Positions 1-8,485 of a stretch of 49,286 nucleotides of DNA are shown here, piece after piece. Source of the stretch: Bacillus xiamenensis (GTDB taxonomy: Bacteria; Bacillota; Bacilli; Bacillales; Bacillaceae). Position 1 is the stretch's first letter; each line of letters begins with the position of its first letter. The stretch covers positions 1-49,286 of the forward strand of contig NZ_AMSH01000022.1 in NCBI RefSeq assembly GCF_000300535.1, written 5' to 3'. A program made the position numbers and the translations under genes. The notes beneath the pieces are model-generated. The model saw only the letters and a list, made by a program, of their open reading frames with translations. It made no database searches and was not told the origin of the DNA.

Positions 1-572
1 CTTGTTAATCCAAACCTTAATAAAGTGATTTTGATGCCAGCTTGTGATTATCCTGCTTTTTATAAAATCTTGCTGCCATAATTGACAATTCAGCGGCATC
101 TTTCCAAAGTTTTTGATTTTTCAGTACATTTAGAGCTGCATCAAGATGAGTTTCATCATCTGTTACATATAGTGAATGTATGATGTTTAATTTAGCAATA
201 TACGCAATGTCAGATAGTTCATTCGCTAACATGAGTGACTCATTGTATGCATCCAGCCCTTGAGCTGTTTTATCTAGCTGGAATAGTACACGTGCTAACA
301 TGTACTTTGTTCTCATATACAGTGTTTTGTGTGGCTTTTTTAGTTCAATAGACAAGACATTCTGGAAAGAGTTTAAAGCTTGCTGAAGCTTTCCTTGACG
401 CTCATAGCATATACCTAGGTTGAGATATCCTAGTGCTTGTGGCAAATCAAGGTTGGAAGCTGCTGCTAAATTGATAGCATCCTTAAGGGTTGATTCAGCT
501 TGTTTAAATTGGGTTAAATCCATCTTATTTGAGGCGATCACCATTAGAGTAGTAGCGACCCGACTCTCTTGT

Positions 573-791
573 AAATCTGCTGATTTAAAGCTTTCTAAAG
601 CTTTTTTGGCATGGTTAATGGAGAAATGATTGTGTGAGATTTTGTAGTACGCAATAGCAAGATGATATTTTTATTAAGTATTTTTTATCTCTTTCAAATC
701 TGCTGATTTAAAGCTTTCTAAAGCTTTTTTGGCATGGTTAATGGAGAAATGATTTTGTGCGATTTTGTAGTACGCAATCGCAAGCTGATAG
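573..791. repeat. Direct quasi-duplication A inside rap (copies at 573-668 and 696-791)
   Basis: About 55 identical bases open both copies. Mismatches then accumulate toward the right end of the left copy, several of them C in the right copy against A in the left copy. The left copy then decays into T-rich sequence (about 665-695). The right copy encodes good Rap sequence (AIAYYKIAQNHFSINHAKKA on the minus strand). Confidence 0.85.
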
Positions 792-809
792 TTAAATTCA
801 GCACGTTCT

Positions 810-1036
810 AATTCGTCAGGTACGTTTCGAAGGCGGGTCTCTGCGATATGATAATAGTTGATAGCGTCTGAAAATAGATTTTTATAGAACTAATAAATCC
901 AATTGAAGAAGAAATAATTATTATTATTAATTCGTCAGGTACGTTTCGAAGGCGGGTCTCTGCGATATGATAATAGTTGATAGCGTCTGAAAATCGATTT
1001 TTATAGAACTCATACATGCCATTGAAGAAGAAATAG
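810..1036. repeat. Direct quasi-duplication B inside rap (copies at 810-917 and 929-1036)
   Basis: The first roughly 65 bases are identical. The left copy then shows four C-to-A differences and a few others, and ends in an ATTATTATT run before the right copy starts. The right copy encodes the intact Rap frame. The polarity of the differences is the same as in duplication A. Confidence 0.85.
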
Positions 1037-1416
1037 TAATACTGAATCATGTCATCCGTTTTCTGCTTCTCTTCAATGTCTATTTGCTTCAATAAATCTT
1101 TTGATCCCTCAAACTCCTGCGCCATCATTTTGTATCTGGAATCAATCAAGTTAAAGTATAATAAGACATTTTGATCTTCTTCCATATTTTCAAAAGCTTT
1201 TACGATCTCTTTTCTCTTATTTTCAGCCTTTAGTATGTCCTGTTTCTTGATATATCCGTACCAATCACCGATCATTTTAGCAACAAATGGGCTTGCTACT
1301 TTTTCTCCCAAACAAACCTCCCCCTATCCCTTCCTTTATTTTCCCTATAATTACATATATTATCATCTATTTAAATGTTCCACACCGAAAAGATACCGCA
1401 AAAAGAACAAAAAAAG

Positions 1417-1443
1417 ACCTCCATCGCATCGTTGCGAAGAGGT
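1417..1443 (-). terminator. Intrinsic terminator of the 75-residue gene
   Basis: The stem is ACCTC...GAGGT with inner CGCA/TGCG pairing. On the minus strand it is followed by TCTTTTTTTG. It lies just after the stop at 1452. Confidence 0.6.
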
Positions 1444-1451
1444 TATGTTAA

Positions 1452-1679
1452 CTATTTTGTCTTTATACTTCTTAGAAAGGCACTTCTGTTCTCTGTTGCA
1501 TTTGTCAGCATAGTCGCATTTTCATTGAGCCTTTGCACCAATGCGTCCTTAGATTTCCCTTCAAATGAAGAGATTAATGCAACATAGGCTTTTTTCATTT
1601 TCTTTTCACTATAAGTATTTTGACTAAGAGAAAAATAGTCTTCATCTGTTAAATTAGGTATGTCAGTCTTTGTATTCAT
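1452..1679 (-). CDS. Small hypothetical protein (75 aa)
   Basis: I do not recognise this protein. It is short, soluble, rich in Ser, Thr, Asn and Lys, has no cysteine and no membrane segment, and looks largely helical in its second half. I prefer the ATG at 1679, which has AAGGGG eight bases upstream, over the in-frame ATG at 1700, which has no ribosome site. An intrinsic terminator follows at 1417-1443. It is divergent from the DUF1433 gene at 1730, with only about 50 bp between the two starts, so the promoters are packed together. It lies in an accessory region beside a Rap gene and phage remnants. The ribosome site and terminator support a real gene, but no function can be given. Confidence 0.55.
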   Translation of the reverse strand: MNTKTDIPNLTDEDYFSLSQNTYSEKKMKKAYVALISSFEGKSKDALVQRLNENATMLTNATENRSAFLRSIKTK

Positions 1680-1729
1680 GTACAATGCCCCTTCTCTCAT
1701 GTAAAATGTAAGACAGAAAGGATGGTTTT

Positions 1730-2092
1730 ATGAAAAAATACATAATTATCCTTATAACTCTGGTTATTATAACACTTGGAGGGATATTTATGAAGGAACG
1801 ACACGACAAAAAAACAGAAGCCCAAGAAGCTAAAAAAGAAGAATTGTATTCCTTGGCTAAGAAAAGAATGACTGACTTTATTAAAACAAACTATCATGAT
1901 ATTGAACGAATTGATTATACTAATGATTATGAGGTAAACCCAATGGGTGGCATTTCAATCAATGGTTATTTAAATGGAAACAAGGACAAAAAAATTTGGG
2001 GAATATATGATAAGGCAAATGATGAAGTAGGTTCATTTATTGTTGATGCTAAAGAAAAGCCTGAGTGCGAAGATAAAGTATGCGAGTATTAA
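1730..2092 (+). CDS. DUF1433-family membrane-anchored small protein (120 aa)
   Basis: The N-terminus is a clear hydrophobic segment (residues 4-20, YIIILITLVIITLGGIF) preceded by MKK. It is either an uncleaved anchor or a signal peptide; there is no lipobox cysteine. The remainder is a charged extracytoplasmic domain with Lys/Glu-rich linker residues 22-45, then the YSLAKKRMTDFIKTNY block and a GxxxxGYLNG...W segment that match the DUF1433 family as I recall it. DUF1433 genes occur in several copies in Bacillus genomes, often in accessory loci; their function is not known to me. AAAGGATGG lies about 8 bases upstream of the ATG, and a strong terminator follows at 2119-2147. It is the only apparently intact plus-strand gene in the window. 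Confidence 0.75.
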   Translation: MKKYIIILITLVIITLGGIFMKERHDKKTEAQEAKKEELYSLAKKRMTDFIKTNYHDIERIDYTNDYEVNPMGGISINGYLNGNKDKKIWGIYDKANDEVGSFIVDAKEKPECEDKVCEY

Positions 2093-2118
2093 AAAGAGGA
2101 TAAATCATAAAATTAATC

Positions 2119-2147
2119 AAACCCCTATCCGTTAAGGACAGGGGTTT
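2119..2147 (+). terminator. Intrinsic terminator after the DUF1433 gene
   Basis: A 12-bp stem AAACCCCTATCC/GGACAGGGGTTT with one G-U pair and a five-base loop, then GTTTCAT. It lies 27 bp after the stop codon. Confidence 0.8.
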
Positions 2148-2191
2148 GTTTCATGTACTTTCATTTTCTATAGATGTAAGTCTATAGATTT

Positions 2192-2409
2192 TTATTTTAA
2201 TAGCTTTTCTAACGCTGCTTTTGTCTTTGGACCATAGATGCCATCAGCTGCAAGACCATGCATCAATTGGAATCGTTTGACCGCATCCGCTGTTTTTGGT
2301 CCGTAATAGCCATCAACGCCGTTGTTTTTTGCTCCTTTGTCTGGGTAGTAGTAAACCGCCGCTAGCGCTTCTTGTACAGCTTTTACTGCTGATCCCTTTA
2401 ATAGGATTT
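2192..2409 (-). pseudogene. Peptidoglycan-binding (PG_binding_1) C-terminus of an endolysin/amidase, remnant
   Basis: On the minus strand the frame ending at TAA 2192-2194 reads LLKGSAVKAVQEAL at its start, then GVDGYYGPKTADAVKRFQ and DGIYGPKTKAALEKLL. This is the DGxxGPxTxxAVxxFQ pattern of PG_binding_1 repeats found at the C-terminus of phage and sporulation N-acetylmuramoyl-L-alanine amidases. The catalytic domain is absent: the frame meets a stop at about 2410, where sequence from the convergent integrase remnant begins. It is best read as the tail of a deleted prophage lysis gene or autolysin. The remaining repeat frame has no internal stop, so the deletion may be recent. Confidence 0.75.
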
Positions 2410-2907
2410 GTTACTTTTAAAATGCCAGTAGGCAGGTTGTACGACCGTACAATCGCAATTGATGACACATTAATAACTGAACTAAAAAAGTATCGTATAT
2501 GGCAAAAGAAAAACAAAATTAAATATGGGGTTGCATATCAATAACCTAATTTATTGATAGCCTCAACCAATGGAAAAGATATAGGAACGTTTGGTATTAA
2601 TAAAGCTATTGACTCGATCCTGTCAAAAACAAATTTACATCACATTACTCCTCATGGGCTAAGACATACTCATGCAATCATGCTTCTTGAAAGTGGAGTC
2701 GATATTAAAACAGTGAGTGACCGCCTCGGGCATGCTACCATCAACATGACAGCGGATGTTTATCTTCACGTTACAAAAAAACACGAAACAGAAAGCGTTT
2801 TGAAAAGTATCTTGAAAATTAATCGGTGGGCAAACCTATTCACCCACCGTCTAAAACCTTGCTACATCACCCGTTTAAACATTTTCTCCATTTCATACGT
2901 AGAATGA
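2406..2907 (+). pseudogene. Tyrosine recombinase (phage/ICE integrase) C-terminal remnant
   Basis: The plus-strand frame reads DRTIAIDDTLITELKKY, then an in-frame TAA at 2542-2544, then [15 protein letters not shown]. The catalytic core follows: HGLRHTHA (HxxR box), [14 protein letters not shown] (conserved LGH) and [10 protein letters not shown] with the nucleophilic tyrosine. The N-terminal arm-binding and core-binding domains and the first catalytic arginine are missing, so it cannot be functional. The left end abuts the endolysin remnant. The right end has lost its natural stop and runs antisense into the last 46 bp of mutL before reaching TGA. It marks the scar of an integrated element next to mutL. 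Confidence 0.85.
2824..2849 (-). terminator. Hairpin downstream of mutL
   Basis: CGGTGGG/CCCACCG stem with a 12-base loop, 13 bp beyond the mutL stop. The minus-strand tail ATTAATTTTC is only moderately T-rich, so termination may be weak. Confidence 0.5.
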
Positions 2908-4763
2908 TGGATGATGATCGGCCGGCCGTGCGGACAGGTGAATGGGTCCTTCGTTTGCCGGAGTTCATCTAATAAGGCTTTGATTTCATCATGACGTAAA
3001 TGACGATTTGCTTTGATTGAGCCTTTGCAGCTCATCATGATCGCCGCTTCTTCTCTTAGTTTCTTTATATCCACACGCTTTTCATCAAGTACTTGCTGAA
3101 TGATCTCTTCAATGAGTTCAGCCTCTTCTCCTTTTGGAAACCACTGCGGATGCGATCGAACGATGTAGCTTCCTGATCCGAAGGGCTCTAAGAAGACACC
3201 CACTTTTGCTAAAATATCTTTATGCTCTTCAATAATCAGCATCTCGTTTTGAGAGTAGTGAAAGGTTAATGGCACAAGCATTTCTTGTACTTCCTGCTCA
3301 ATCTCTCCTACCTTCTCACGATAATATTCGTATTTGATTCGCTCTTGAGCTGCATGCTGATCAATGATATAAAGACCGCGTTCATTTTGAGCCAAAATAT
3401 ACGTTCCGTGCATTTGTCCAATCGGATACATCACAGGGACACGTTCATTTTCAAAATCGTTTTCAGCCGTATTGTTATTCAGCATAGGCTTCCCATCTTC
3501 ATGCGAAGCCGCAGATTCCTCAAAATACCCGCTAGCGTCATGCTTTTCTTCGTGCGTGACTGGTAAAGATGCTGCCTGGCTTTCTGGTTCAGGCATCCCG
3601 TATGTGTCGTTCTGACTTGTCTCGTATACAGCCGATTCGAGCGGGACCGGTTCATAAGGTGCAGGTGTCTCCGTTCGGTTTATATTTGTTTGTCTGGAAT
3701 CAAACGTTAAGGATTGCTGCTCATTTTTCACAGCTGGCATTGGAGCTTTTTTTGGCACGTGTGCACTTGGAATAAGCTGCTGCTTTTGAAACACGTCCTT
3801 AATTCCTTGTTTGATCAGCTCATGAAGTTCCTGCTCTTTACTCAGTCTTACCTCAAGCTTTGATGGATGTACGTTCACATCCACTAAAATCGGGTCCATC
3901 TTCATGTCAATAAATGTAATCGGATGACGGCCAATCGGAAGCAGTGTATGGTACCCTTCATGGATGGCTTTCACAAGCGGGAAATGCTTCACATATCTTC
4001 CATTCACAACAGAAGACATATAATTACGTGATGCCCTCGTCACTTCTGGCAAAGAAATATATCCTTTTATTTCAAAATCAAGTGATTGCACGTGAAGTGG
4101 CAGCATTTTTTTCGCCACAGCCGTTCCATAAATGGCTGCAAGCACATGCCGCACATCCCCATTTCCATTTGTTTGAAGCAACACTTTCCCTTGATGACGC
4201 AAGCGAATTGATACTTCTGGATGAGCAAGCGCAATTCGGTTGACGACATCTGATATGTTGCCAAGCTCTGTATGAACGGTTTTCATATATTTTAGACGGG
4301 CTGGCGTATTATAAAATAAGTTGGTGACGACAATTTCGGTGCCGCGCCGGCCAGAGGTTTTTTTCTCTGAAATGATCTTACCGCCTTGGAGCACTAGGTG
4401 TGTTCCTGCTCCTTCACCGGTACTTGTCTTCATTTCAAGATGAGAAACAGACGCAATACTTGGCAGCGCCTCTCCTCTAAAGCCGAGGGTTCTCACTCGA
4501 AATAGATCATTTTCATCTTTGATTTTACTCGTCGCATGTCGCTGGAAGGCGAGCTTACAATCTTCAGCATCGATTCCAACACCATTATCAATAATTCGAA
4601 TAGAAGAAAGACCTGCTTCTTCTACATCGATTTCAATAACTGTACTACTCGCATCGATCGCATTTTCAACAAGCTCCTTCACGACAGAAGCCGGACGCTC
4701 AACCACTTCGCCCGCAGCAATTTTATTGGATAGGTCATCGGATAGCTGAATAATCTTTGCCAT
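2862..4763 (-). CDS. mutL: DNA mismatch repair protein MutL
   Basis: MutL couples MutS mismatch recognition to strand incision and removal. The N-terminal GHKL ATPase shows [12 protein letters not shown], the DNGxGI motif (IIDNGVGID) and the FRGEALPSI lid. The C-terminal part carries the endonuclease metal motif [12 protein letters not shown] and the CPHGRP zinc-site motif found in MutL proteins of bacteria that lack MutH. Two starts are in frame: GTG at 4775 and ATG at 4763. ATG gives [10 protein letters not shown], as in B. subtilis, with AGGTGAG in front, so I use it (633 aa). It lies 23 bp after mutS in one operon. Its 3' end overlaps, antisense, the truncated integrase frame. Confidence 0.97.
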   Translation of the reverse strand: MAKIIQLSDDLSNKIAAGEVVERPASVVKELVENAIDASSTVIEIDVEEAGLSSIRIIDNGVGIDAEDCKLAFQRHATSKIKDENDLFRVRTLGFRGEALPSIASVSHLEMKTSTGEGAGTHLVLQGGKIISEKKTSGRRGTEIVVTNLFYNTPARLKYMKTVHTELGNISDVVNRIALAHPEVSIRLRHQGKVLLQTNGNGDVRHVLAAIYGTAVAKKMLPLHVQSLDFEIKGYISLPEVTRASRNYMSSVVNGRYVKHFPLVKAIHEGYHTLLPIGRHPITFIDMKMDPILVDVNVHPSKLEVRLSKEQELHELIKQGIKDVFQKQQLIPSAHVPKKAPMPAVKNEQQSLTFDSRQTNINRTETPAPYEPVPLESAVYETSQNDTYGMPEPESQAASLPVTHEEKHDASGYFEESAASHEDGKPMLNNNTAENDFENERVPVMYPIGQMHGTYILAQNERGLYIIDQHAAQERIKYEYYREKVGEIEQEVQEMLVPLTFHYSQNEMLIIEEHKDILAKVGVFLEPFGSGSYIVRSHPQWFPKGEEAELIEEIIQQVLDEKRVDIKKLREEAAIMMSCKGSIKANRHLRHDEIKALLDELRQTKDPFTCPHGRPIIIHHSTYEMEKMFKRVM

Positions 4764-4786
4764 TTTCTTGCTCACCTCACCTTACA

Positions 4787-7363
4787 TTATAATTTCTTTT
4801 GCAATTCGTATAGCTTTGTCATGGCTTCCAGCGGTGTCATATCCATTAAGTTAAATGACTTCAATTCTTCGATCACCGCTTGATCTTTGTTTTTCAGAAC
4901 AGGTTTTGTTTGCGGTTTTTCTTCCACTTCAAAGAATGAAAGCTGCTGTTTTTCCTCGGCCTTTTCTGTTTTTGGGGCTGGAGACACGCGCGGAATCACT
5001 TCATGTGATCCACTCTCAAGCTCCGTTAAGATGGTCTGGGCACGATCAATGATGGCATCAGGCAGTTCAGCAAGCTGCGCTACATGAATACCATAGCTTT
5101 TGTCAGCTGCCCCTTCTTTGATTTGATGTAAGAAAACGACGGTCCCCTCATGCTCTTCAGCTCGTACATGGACATTCTTCAGCTCGCTTAATTGAGATTC
5201 AAGTACGGTCAGTTCATGGTAATGTGTGGAGAAAAGGGTTTTAGCACCAATGTGATCATGAACAAATTCAATGATGGCCTGTGCAAGAGCCATTCCATCA
5301 TAGGTGCTTGTCCCTCGTCCAATTTCATCAAATAAAATCAAACTGTTTTTCGTCGCATGCACCATCGCATTTTTTGCTTCAAGCATTTCTACCATAAAAG
5401 TACTTTGACCAGAGATCAAGTCATCTGCCGCACCAATACGTGTAAAGATTTGATCAAATATCGGAAGGGTCGCCTTTGATGCCGGCACAAAACAGCCAAT
5501 TTGCGCAAGAATTGAGATCAATGCCATTTGCCTCATATAGGTGCTTTTCCCTGACATATTCGGTCCAGTAATGAGCAAAGTTTGTCTTCCTTTTCCCATA
5601 TGGCAGTCATTCGGCACATACTCCTGATGATCCATCACTTTTTCAACGACAGGGTGACGACCACCAACGACATCTACCTCATCCTCTGAGAATTCCGGAC
5701 GGACATAACGACGCTTTTCACTTACGGTCGCAAAGCATTGCAGCGCATCCAGTTCACTCATTTGTTTTGCAAGCAGCTGTAATCTAGGAATATATGCTTT
5801 TACTTGTTCCCGAAGCGCAGAAAATAGTTCATATTCCAATTCGCTAATATTTGATTCTGCCTCAAGAATAAGGGCTTCTTTTTCTTTTAATTCAGGTGTA
5901 ATATACCGCTCTGCATTCGCAAGGGTTTGCTTTCTTTCATAACGACCTTCTTCCAAAAGATGCGTATTCGCCCGGGTTACTTCGATGTAATAGCCAAATA
6001 CTTTATTAAATCCGACCTTTAAAGAACGAATCCCAGTGTATTCTCTTTCTTGCTGTTCAAGCCGCGCAATCCAGTCCTTGCCGTTTCGGCTGGCATCACG
6101 ATATTCATCTAATTTTGCATTGTAGCCGTCTTTAATCAAATTGCCTTCTTTTAACGTCATTGGCGGATTTTCATAAAGAGCATCTTCTAATAAATCAAGC
6201 AGGTCGCCGCAAGGGTCAATATCATTCGCTCGAGATGCTGCCATTTCCTCTGGCAGGGAATGGACGAGTTCTTTAATGGCCGGTACTTGCTTTAGGGATT
6301 CCTTTAGTTGAATGAGATCGCGGGCATTCACATTTCCAAATGCCACACGGCCTGCTAGACGCTCGAGATCATATACTTGCTTTAATCGTTCACGAAGATC
6401 CTCTCGTTCAAAGAAATGATTCATGAGAATTTGCACCATTTCCTGGCGTTCTTTAATTTGCGAAAGGCGAATGAGCGGCCGGTCGATCCATTGCTTCAGC
6501 AGTCTTCCGCCCATCGCTGTTTTTGTTTCATCTAACAGCCACAATAAAGAGCCCTTCTTACTTTTTGAGCGAATTGTTTCTGTTAATTCAAGGTTTCGCT
6601 TTGAGTAAAGATCAATTTTCATCGTTTGTTCCAGCTCGTACAGTTGAACTTGCTGAAGGTGATCAAGACTTCTTTTTTGCGTTCTTCTTAAGTACGCATA
6701 TAAGGTGAAAAATGTCGACTGCAGATGTTCATCAAGATGGGAAACGAGGGCGTCAGCTTCATCCATTAATTCGCTGCTATCTTCGTAAGAAATGGTTGCA
6801 TGACAGCGTTCCCTCAGGATTTTCACCGTTTCTTCATCTAGCTGCTTTGAGACCACAATTTCTTTGGCACCGACAGAGTAAATTTCAGAGACGACGTCAT
6901 CTAACCGTTCAATGAAAGCAGCCATGTTTTCACCTGTTGATAAATCGGACAGCGCAAGGCCATACCCATGTTGAAAGCTGGAAACAGATGCTATGAAGTT
7001 GTTTTCGTTTTCACTCAGCCCTTTGCCATCCATAACCGTACCCGGTGTAATCAGTTGAACGACCTCTCTTTTGACAACACCTTTCGCCGTTTTCGGGTCT
7101 TCTACCTGCTCACAAATCGCGACCTTGTAGCCTTTTGAAATTAACTGTTCTATGTATGCAGACGCAGAATGATAAGGAACACCGCACATCGGAATCGTCC
7201 CGCCATCTCTGCTTGTTAATGTGATTTCTAGTTCTTGTGCTGCCTCTTTTGCATCATCAAAAAACATCTCATAAAAATCACCTAAGCGGAAAAATAAAAA
7301 GGCATCTTGATAATCTGCCTTGATCTTTAAATATTGCTGTATCATGGGCGTATAACTTGCCAT
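4787..7363 (-). CDS. mutS: DNA mismatch repair ATPase MutS
   Basis: MutS recognises base mismatches and small loops as a clamp. The N-terminal mismatch-binding motif GDFYEMF (Phe-x-Glu) is near residue 30, there is a connector and lever region, and the ATPase has Walker [15 protein letters not shown], Walker [17 protein letters not shown] and the STHYHEL signature. A DUF-like tail ends in [20 protein letters not shown], similar to the beta-clamp-contacting tail of Bacillus MutS. At 858 aa it has the same length as I recall for B. subtilis MutS. It is upstream of mutL and downstream of cotE, separated from cotE by a terminator and an extended -10 promoter. Confidence 0.98.
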   Translation of the reverse strand: MASYTPMIQQYLKIKADYQDAFLFFRLGDFYEMFFDDAKEAAQELEITLTSRDGGTIPMCGVPYHSASAYIEQLISKGYKVAICEQVEDPKTAKGVVKREVVQLITPGTVMDGKGLSENENNFIASVSSFQHGYGLALSDLSTGENMAAFIERLDDVVSEIYSVGAKEIVVSKQLDEETVKILRERCHATISYEDSSELMDEADALVSHLDEHLQSTFFTLYAYLRRTQKRSLDHLQQVQLYELEQTMKIDLYSKRNLELTETIRSKSKKGSLLWLLDETKTAMGGRLLKQWIDRPLIRLSQIKERQEMVQILMNHFFEREDLRERLKQVYDLERLAGRVAFGNVNARDLIQLKESLKQVPAIKELVHSLPEEMAASRANDIDPCGDLLDLLEDALYENPPMTLKEGNLIKDGYNAKLDEYRDASRNGKDWIARLEQQEREYTGIRSLKVGFNKVFGYYIEVTRANTHLLEEGRYERKQTLANAERYITPELKEKEALILEAESNISELEYELFSALREQVKAYIPRLQLLAKQMSELDALQCFATVSEKRRYVRPEFSEDEVDVVGGRHPVVEKVMDHQEYVPNDCHMGKGRQTLLITGPNMSGKSTYMRQMALISILAQIGCFVPASKATLPIFDQIFTRIGAADDLISGQSTFMVEMLEAKNAMVHATKNSLILFDEIGRGTSTYDGMALAQAIIEFVHDHIGAKTLFSTHYHELTVLESQLSELKNVHVRAEEHEGTVVFLHQIKEGAADKSYGIHVAQLAELPDAIIDRAQTILTELESGSHEVIPRVSPAPKTEKAEEKQQLSFFEVEEKPQTKPVLKNKDQAVIEELKSFNLMDMTPLEAMTKLYELQKKL

Positions 7364-7409
7364 ATTTCTAATCCCTCACTATATTACTTTCGAATTTATG
7401 CCATCTTCC

Positions 7410-7418
7410 ATTATAGCA
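7410..7418 (-). promoter_or_regulatory. Extended -10 promoter for mutSL
   Basis: The minus strand reads TGCTATAAT, a full TG-n-TATAAT extended -10, 47 bp upstream of the mutS ATG. No good -35 is visible, which is usual for extended -10 promoters. It lies after the cotE terminator. Confidence 0.5.
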
Positions 7419-7459
7419 TAAAAAATCGCCTTTTTTCCCCTGATATAGCGCAGAAAAAA

Positions 7460-7482
7460 ACTAGGGAGATATGCGCCCTAGT
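7460..7482 (-). terminator. Intrinsic terminator of cotE
   Basis: ACTAGGG/CCCTAGT stem with a 9-base loop, followed on the minus strand by seven T residues. It is immediately downstream of the cotE stop and separates cotE from mutSL. Confidence 0.85.
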
Positions 7483-7488
7483 CATCAA

Positions 7489-8034
7489 TTACTCTTCAGG
7501 ATCACCTGCTAGGAATTCTGGATGAATGTCTTCTAACTCCTCATCCACTTCTTCTTCCCACTCATGATCATCTTTTTCTTTCCAGCTTGAATTGACCTCT
7601 ACCACAATTTTTGTTTCTCCTACTACTTCTGCAATGAATTCACGCTCTGCCTGAACGACAATTTTATTGCCATTTGGAGAGATGGTGACTTCTAAGCAAT
7701 TGGGCTGCTGTAAGACTTTCGCAATCACTTCGTGCTCATCATCGAGAAAGTTTTTATCTTTATATCTCAGTTTGATGATATCTACATATTTCACACGTTC
7801 TGTGACCACTTCGGTTTTCGTGTTGTCTGCGTAAGAATACCACACGTTAATATCAAATGTTCCTTCAATTTCAACTGTTTTACCGACCTTTTCAGCATCA
7901 TACTTATGATTAATGATCCAACCGCCTAGGATGCTGGTTGGTTTTTGCGATGGAGAAATGGTGTGTGTGCTTTGGGTAAATTTCCTCCCTTTTGCAACCA
8001 CCGCTTTTGTAATAATCTCTCTGTATTCAGACAT
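7489..8034 (-). CDS. cotE: Outer spore coat morphogenetic protein CotE
   Basis: CotE is assembled on the forespore surface by SpoIVA and recruits the outer coat. The 181-aa sequence is near identical in pattern to B. subtilis CotE: the start [21 protein letters not shown], the [15 protein letters not shown] block, and the very acidic tail ending EFLAGDPEE. The start ATG has AAGGAGG nine bases upstream. Both a sigma-E-type and a sigma-K-type promoter are readable upstream (8138-8166 and 8065-8092), matching the known two-promoter control of cotE in B. subtilis, and a terminator follows. Confidence 0.97.
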   Translation of the reverse strand: MSEYREIITKAVVAKGRKFTQSTHTISPSQKPTSILGGWIINHKYDAEKVGKTVEIEGTFDINVWYSYADNTKTEVVTERVKYVDIIKLRYKDKNFLDDEHEVIAKVLQQPNCLEVTISPNGNKIVVQAEREFIAEVVGETKIVVEVNSSWKEKDDHEWEEEVDEELEDIHPEFLAGDPEE

Positions 8035-8064
8035 TCCGGCATGCCTCCTTGTTCTTGATCGTTT

Positions 8065-8092
8065 TATCTTATGCTGGGCATTCGTCTAGTGT
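8065..8092 (-). promoter_or_regulatory. Sigma-K-type promoter (cotE P2)
   Basis: The minus-strand -10 is CATAAGATA, matching CATAnnnTA. An AC -35 core lies 17 bases upstream. The predicted transcript starts about 24 bases before the cotE ATG. Known B. subtilis cotE has a sigma-K promoter at this place. Confidence 0.6.
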
Positions 8093-8137
8093 GTCACGAT
8101 TTTGAGCTTCATGTTCAATTAAATTCATTTCTGTTTC

Positions 8138-8166
8138 AGTGTATGCATGGTCGCCCATAAACTTGC
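8138..8166 (-). promoter_or_regulatory. Sigma-E-type promoter (cotE P1)
   Basis: The minus-strand -10 is CATACACT, a full match to CATACAnT. A -35 of GCAAGTT (5 of 7 against KMATATT) lies 14 bases upstream. It is upstream of the sigma-K promoter, as expected for cotE P1. Confidence 0.55.
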
Positions 8167-8391
8167 CTTGAAAATTGGAAAAGTTGGAGAGTGAGAGGTT
8201 TGGGGTTGACTGAAATGGTGTAATTTGATGTAATAAAGTTAGTAGCCCTTCTTTATATAGGGAGGGATTTTTGTGAAATAGTTTCATATTATAATAAATA
8301 TTTTTGGATTAAGCATTGAGTTTCAATTTAAATCTTTTAATCTGTAAAATCAATTCATTTTTAGTTTAAGACATTTTTATGGTATACAGGG

Positions 8392-8427
8392 GCTACTGCA
8401 TCAACATTTTGTTGTTGGTGCAGTAGC
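8392..8427. repeat. Long inverted repeat without a T-tract, between ymcA and cotE
   Basis: A 15-bp stem (GCTACTGCATCAACA with its complement, one G-U pair on the plus strand) and a six-base loop. Neither strand has a T-run after it, so it is not a standard terminator. The 8167-8391 stretch on the cotE side is AT-rich with no further gene that I can support. The ymcA terminator follows at 8461-8484. Confidence 0.7.
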
Positions 8428-8460
8428 AAAATACAAATAACATATATTATATAAAATATA

Positions 8461-8484
8461 AAAACCCCGCATCTGCGGGGTTTT
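8461..8484 (-). terminator. Intrinsic terminator of the miaB-ymcA operon
   Basis: Perfect AAAACCCCGC/GCGGGGTTTT stem with an ATCT loop, two bases beyond the ymcA stop. It works as a hairpin on either strand, and the T-tract is built into the arm. Confidence 0.9.
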
Positions 8485-8485
8485 C

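Larger units (their letters stand above)
17..1311 (-). pseudogene. Rap-family response regulator aspartate phosphatase, disrupted
   Basis: Rap proteins are cytoplasmic TPR proteins that dephosphorylate Spo0F~P or block response regulators and are inhibited by Phr peptides. The N-terminal part (1311 down to about 930) has the Rap three-helix region with the typical MEEDQ-x-LLYF signature. The C-terminal part (544 down to 17) is TPR repeats such as ALGYLNLGICYERQGKLQQA. The start is TTG at 1311 with a GGGGGAGG ribosome site at about 1316-1323. The middle is interrupted by two quasi-duplications, at 573/696 (offset 123) and 810/929 (offset 119). Removing 242 nt restores one frame of about 350 codons. 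The stop at 17-19 comes early for a Rap; another frame just before it reads HFIKVWINK, so a further frameshift is possible. No phr gene is visible because its usual place lies beyond the window edge. It is either a genuine pseudogene or an intact gene damaged by misassembly. Confidence 0.85.

Noticed and set aside
573-1036. CRISPR-like or minisatellite array in rap
   Set aside because: There are only two different segments with two copies each, and the copies are coding sequence of the Rap gene.
1-2860. Intact prophage or integrative element
   Set aside because: Only one integrase tail and one lysin tail are present; there are no structural, replication or transfer genes.
2406-2907. Functional integrase using stop-codon readthrough at 2542
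   Set aside because: The N-terminal half and the first catalytic arginine are also missing, so readthrough could not give an active enzyme.
8069-8287. 72-codon minus-strand frame between ymcA and cotE
   Set aside because: There is no ribosome site at its ATG, and it overlaps the predicted cotE sigma-E promoter and part of the sigma-K promoter. It is treated as non-coding.
8392-8427. Terminator for ymcA
   Set aside because: It has no T-tract, and a better terminator lies at 8461-8484 right after the ymcA stop.
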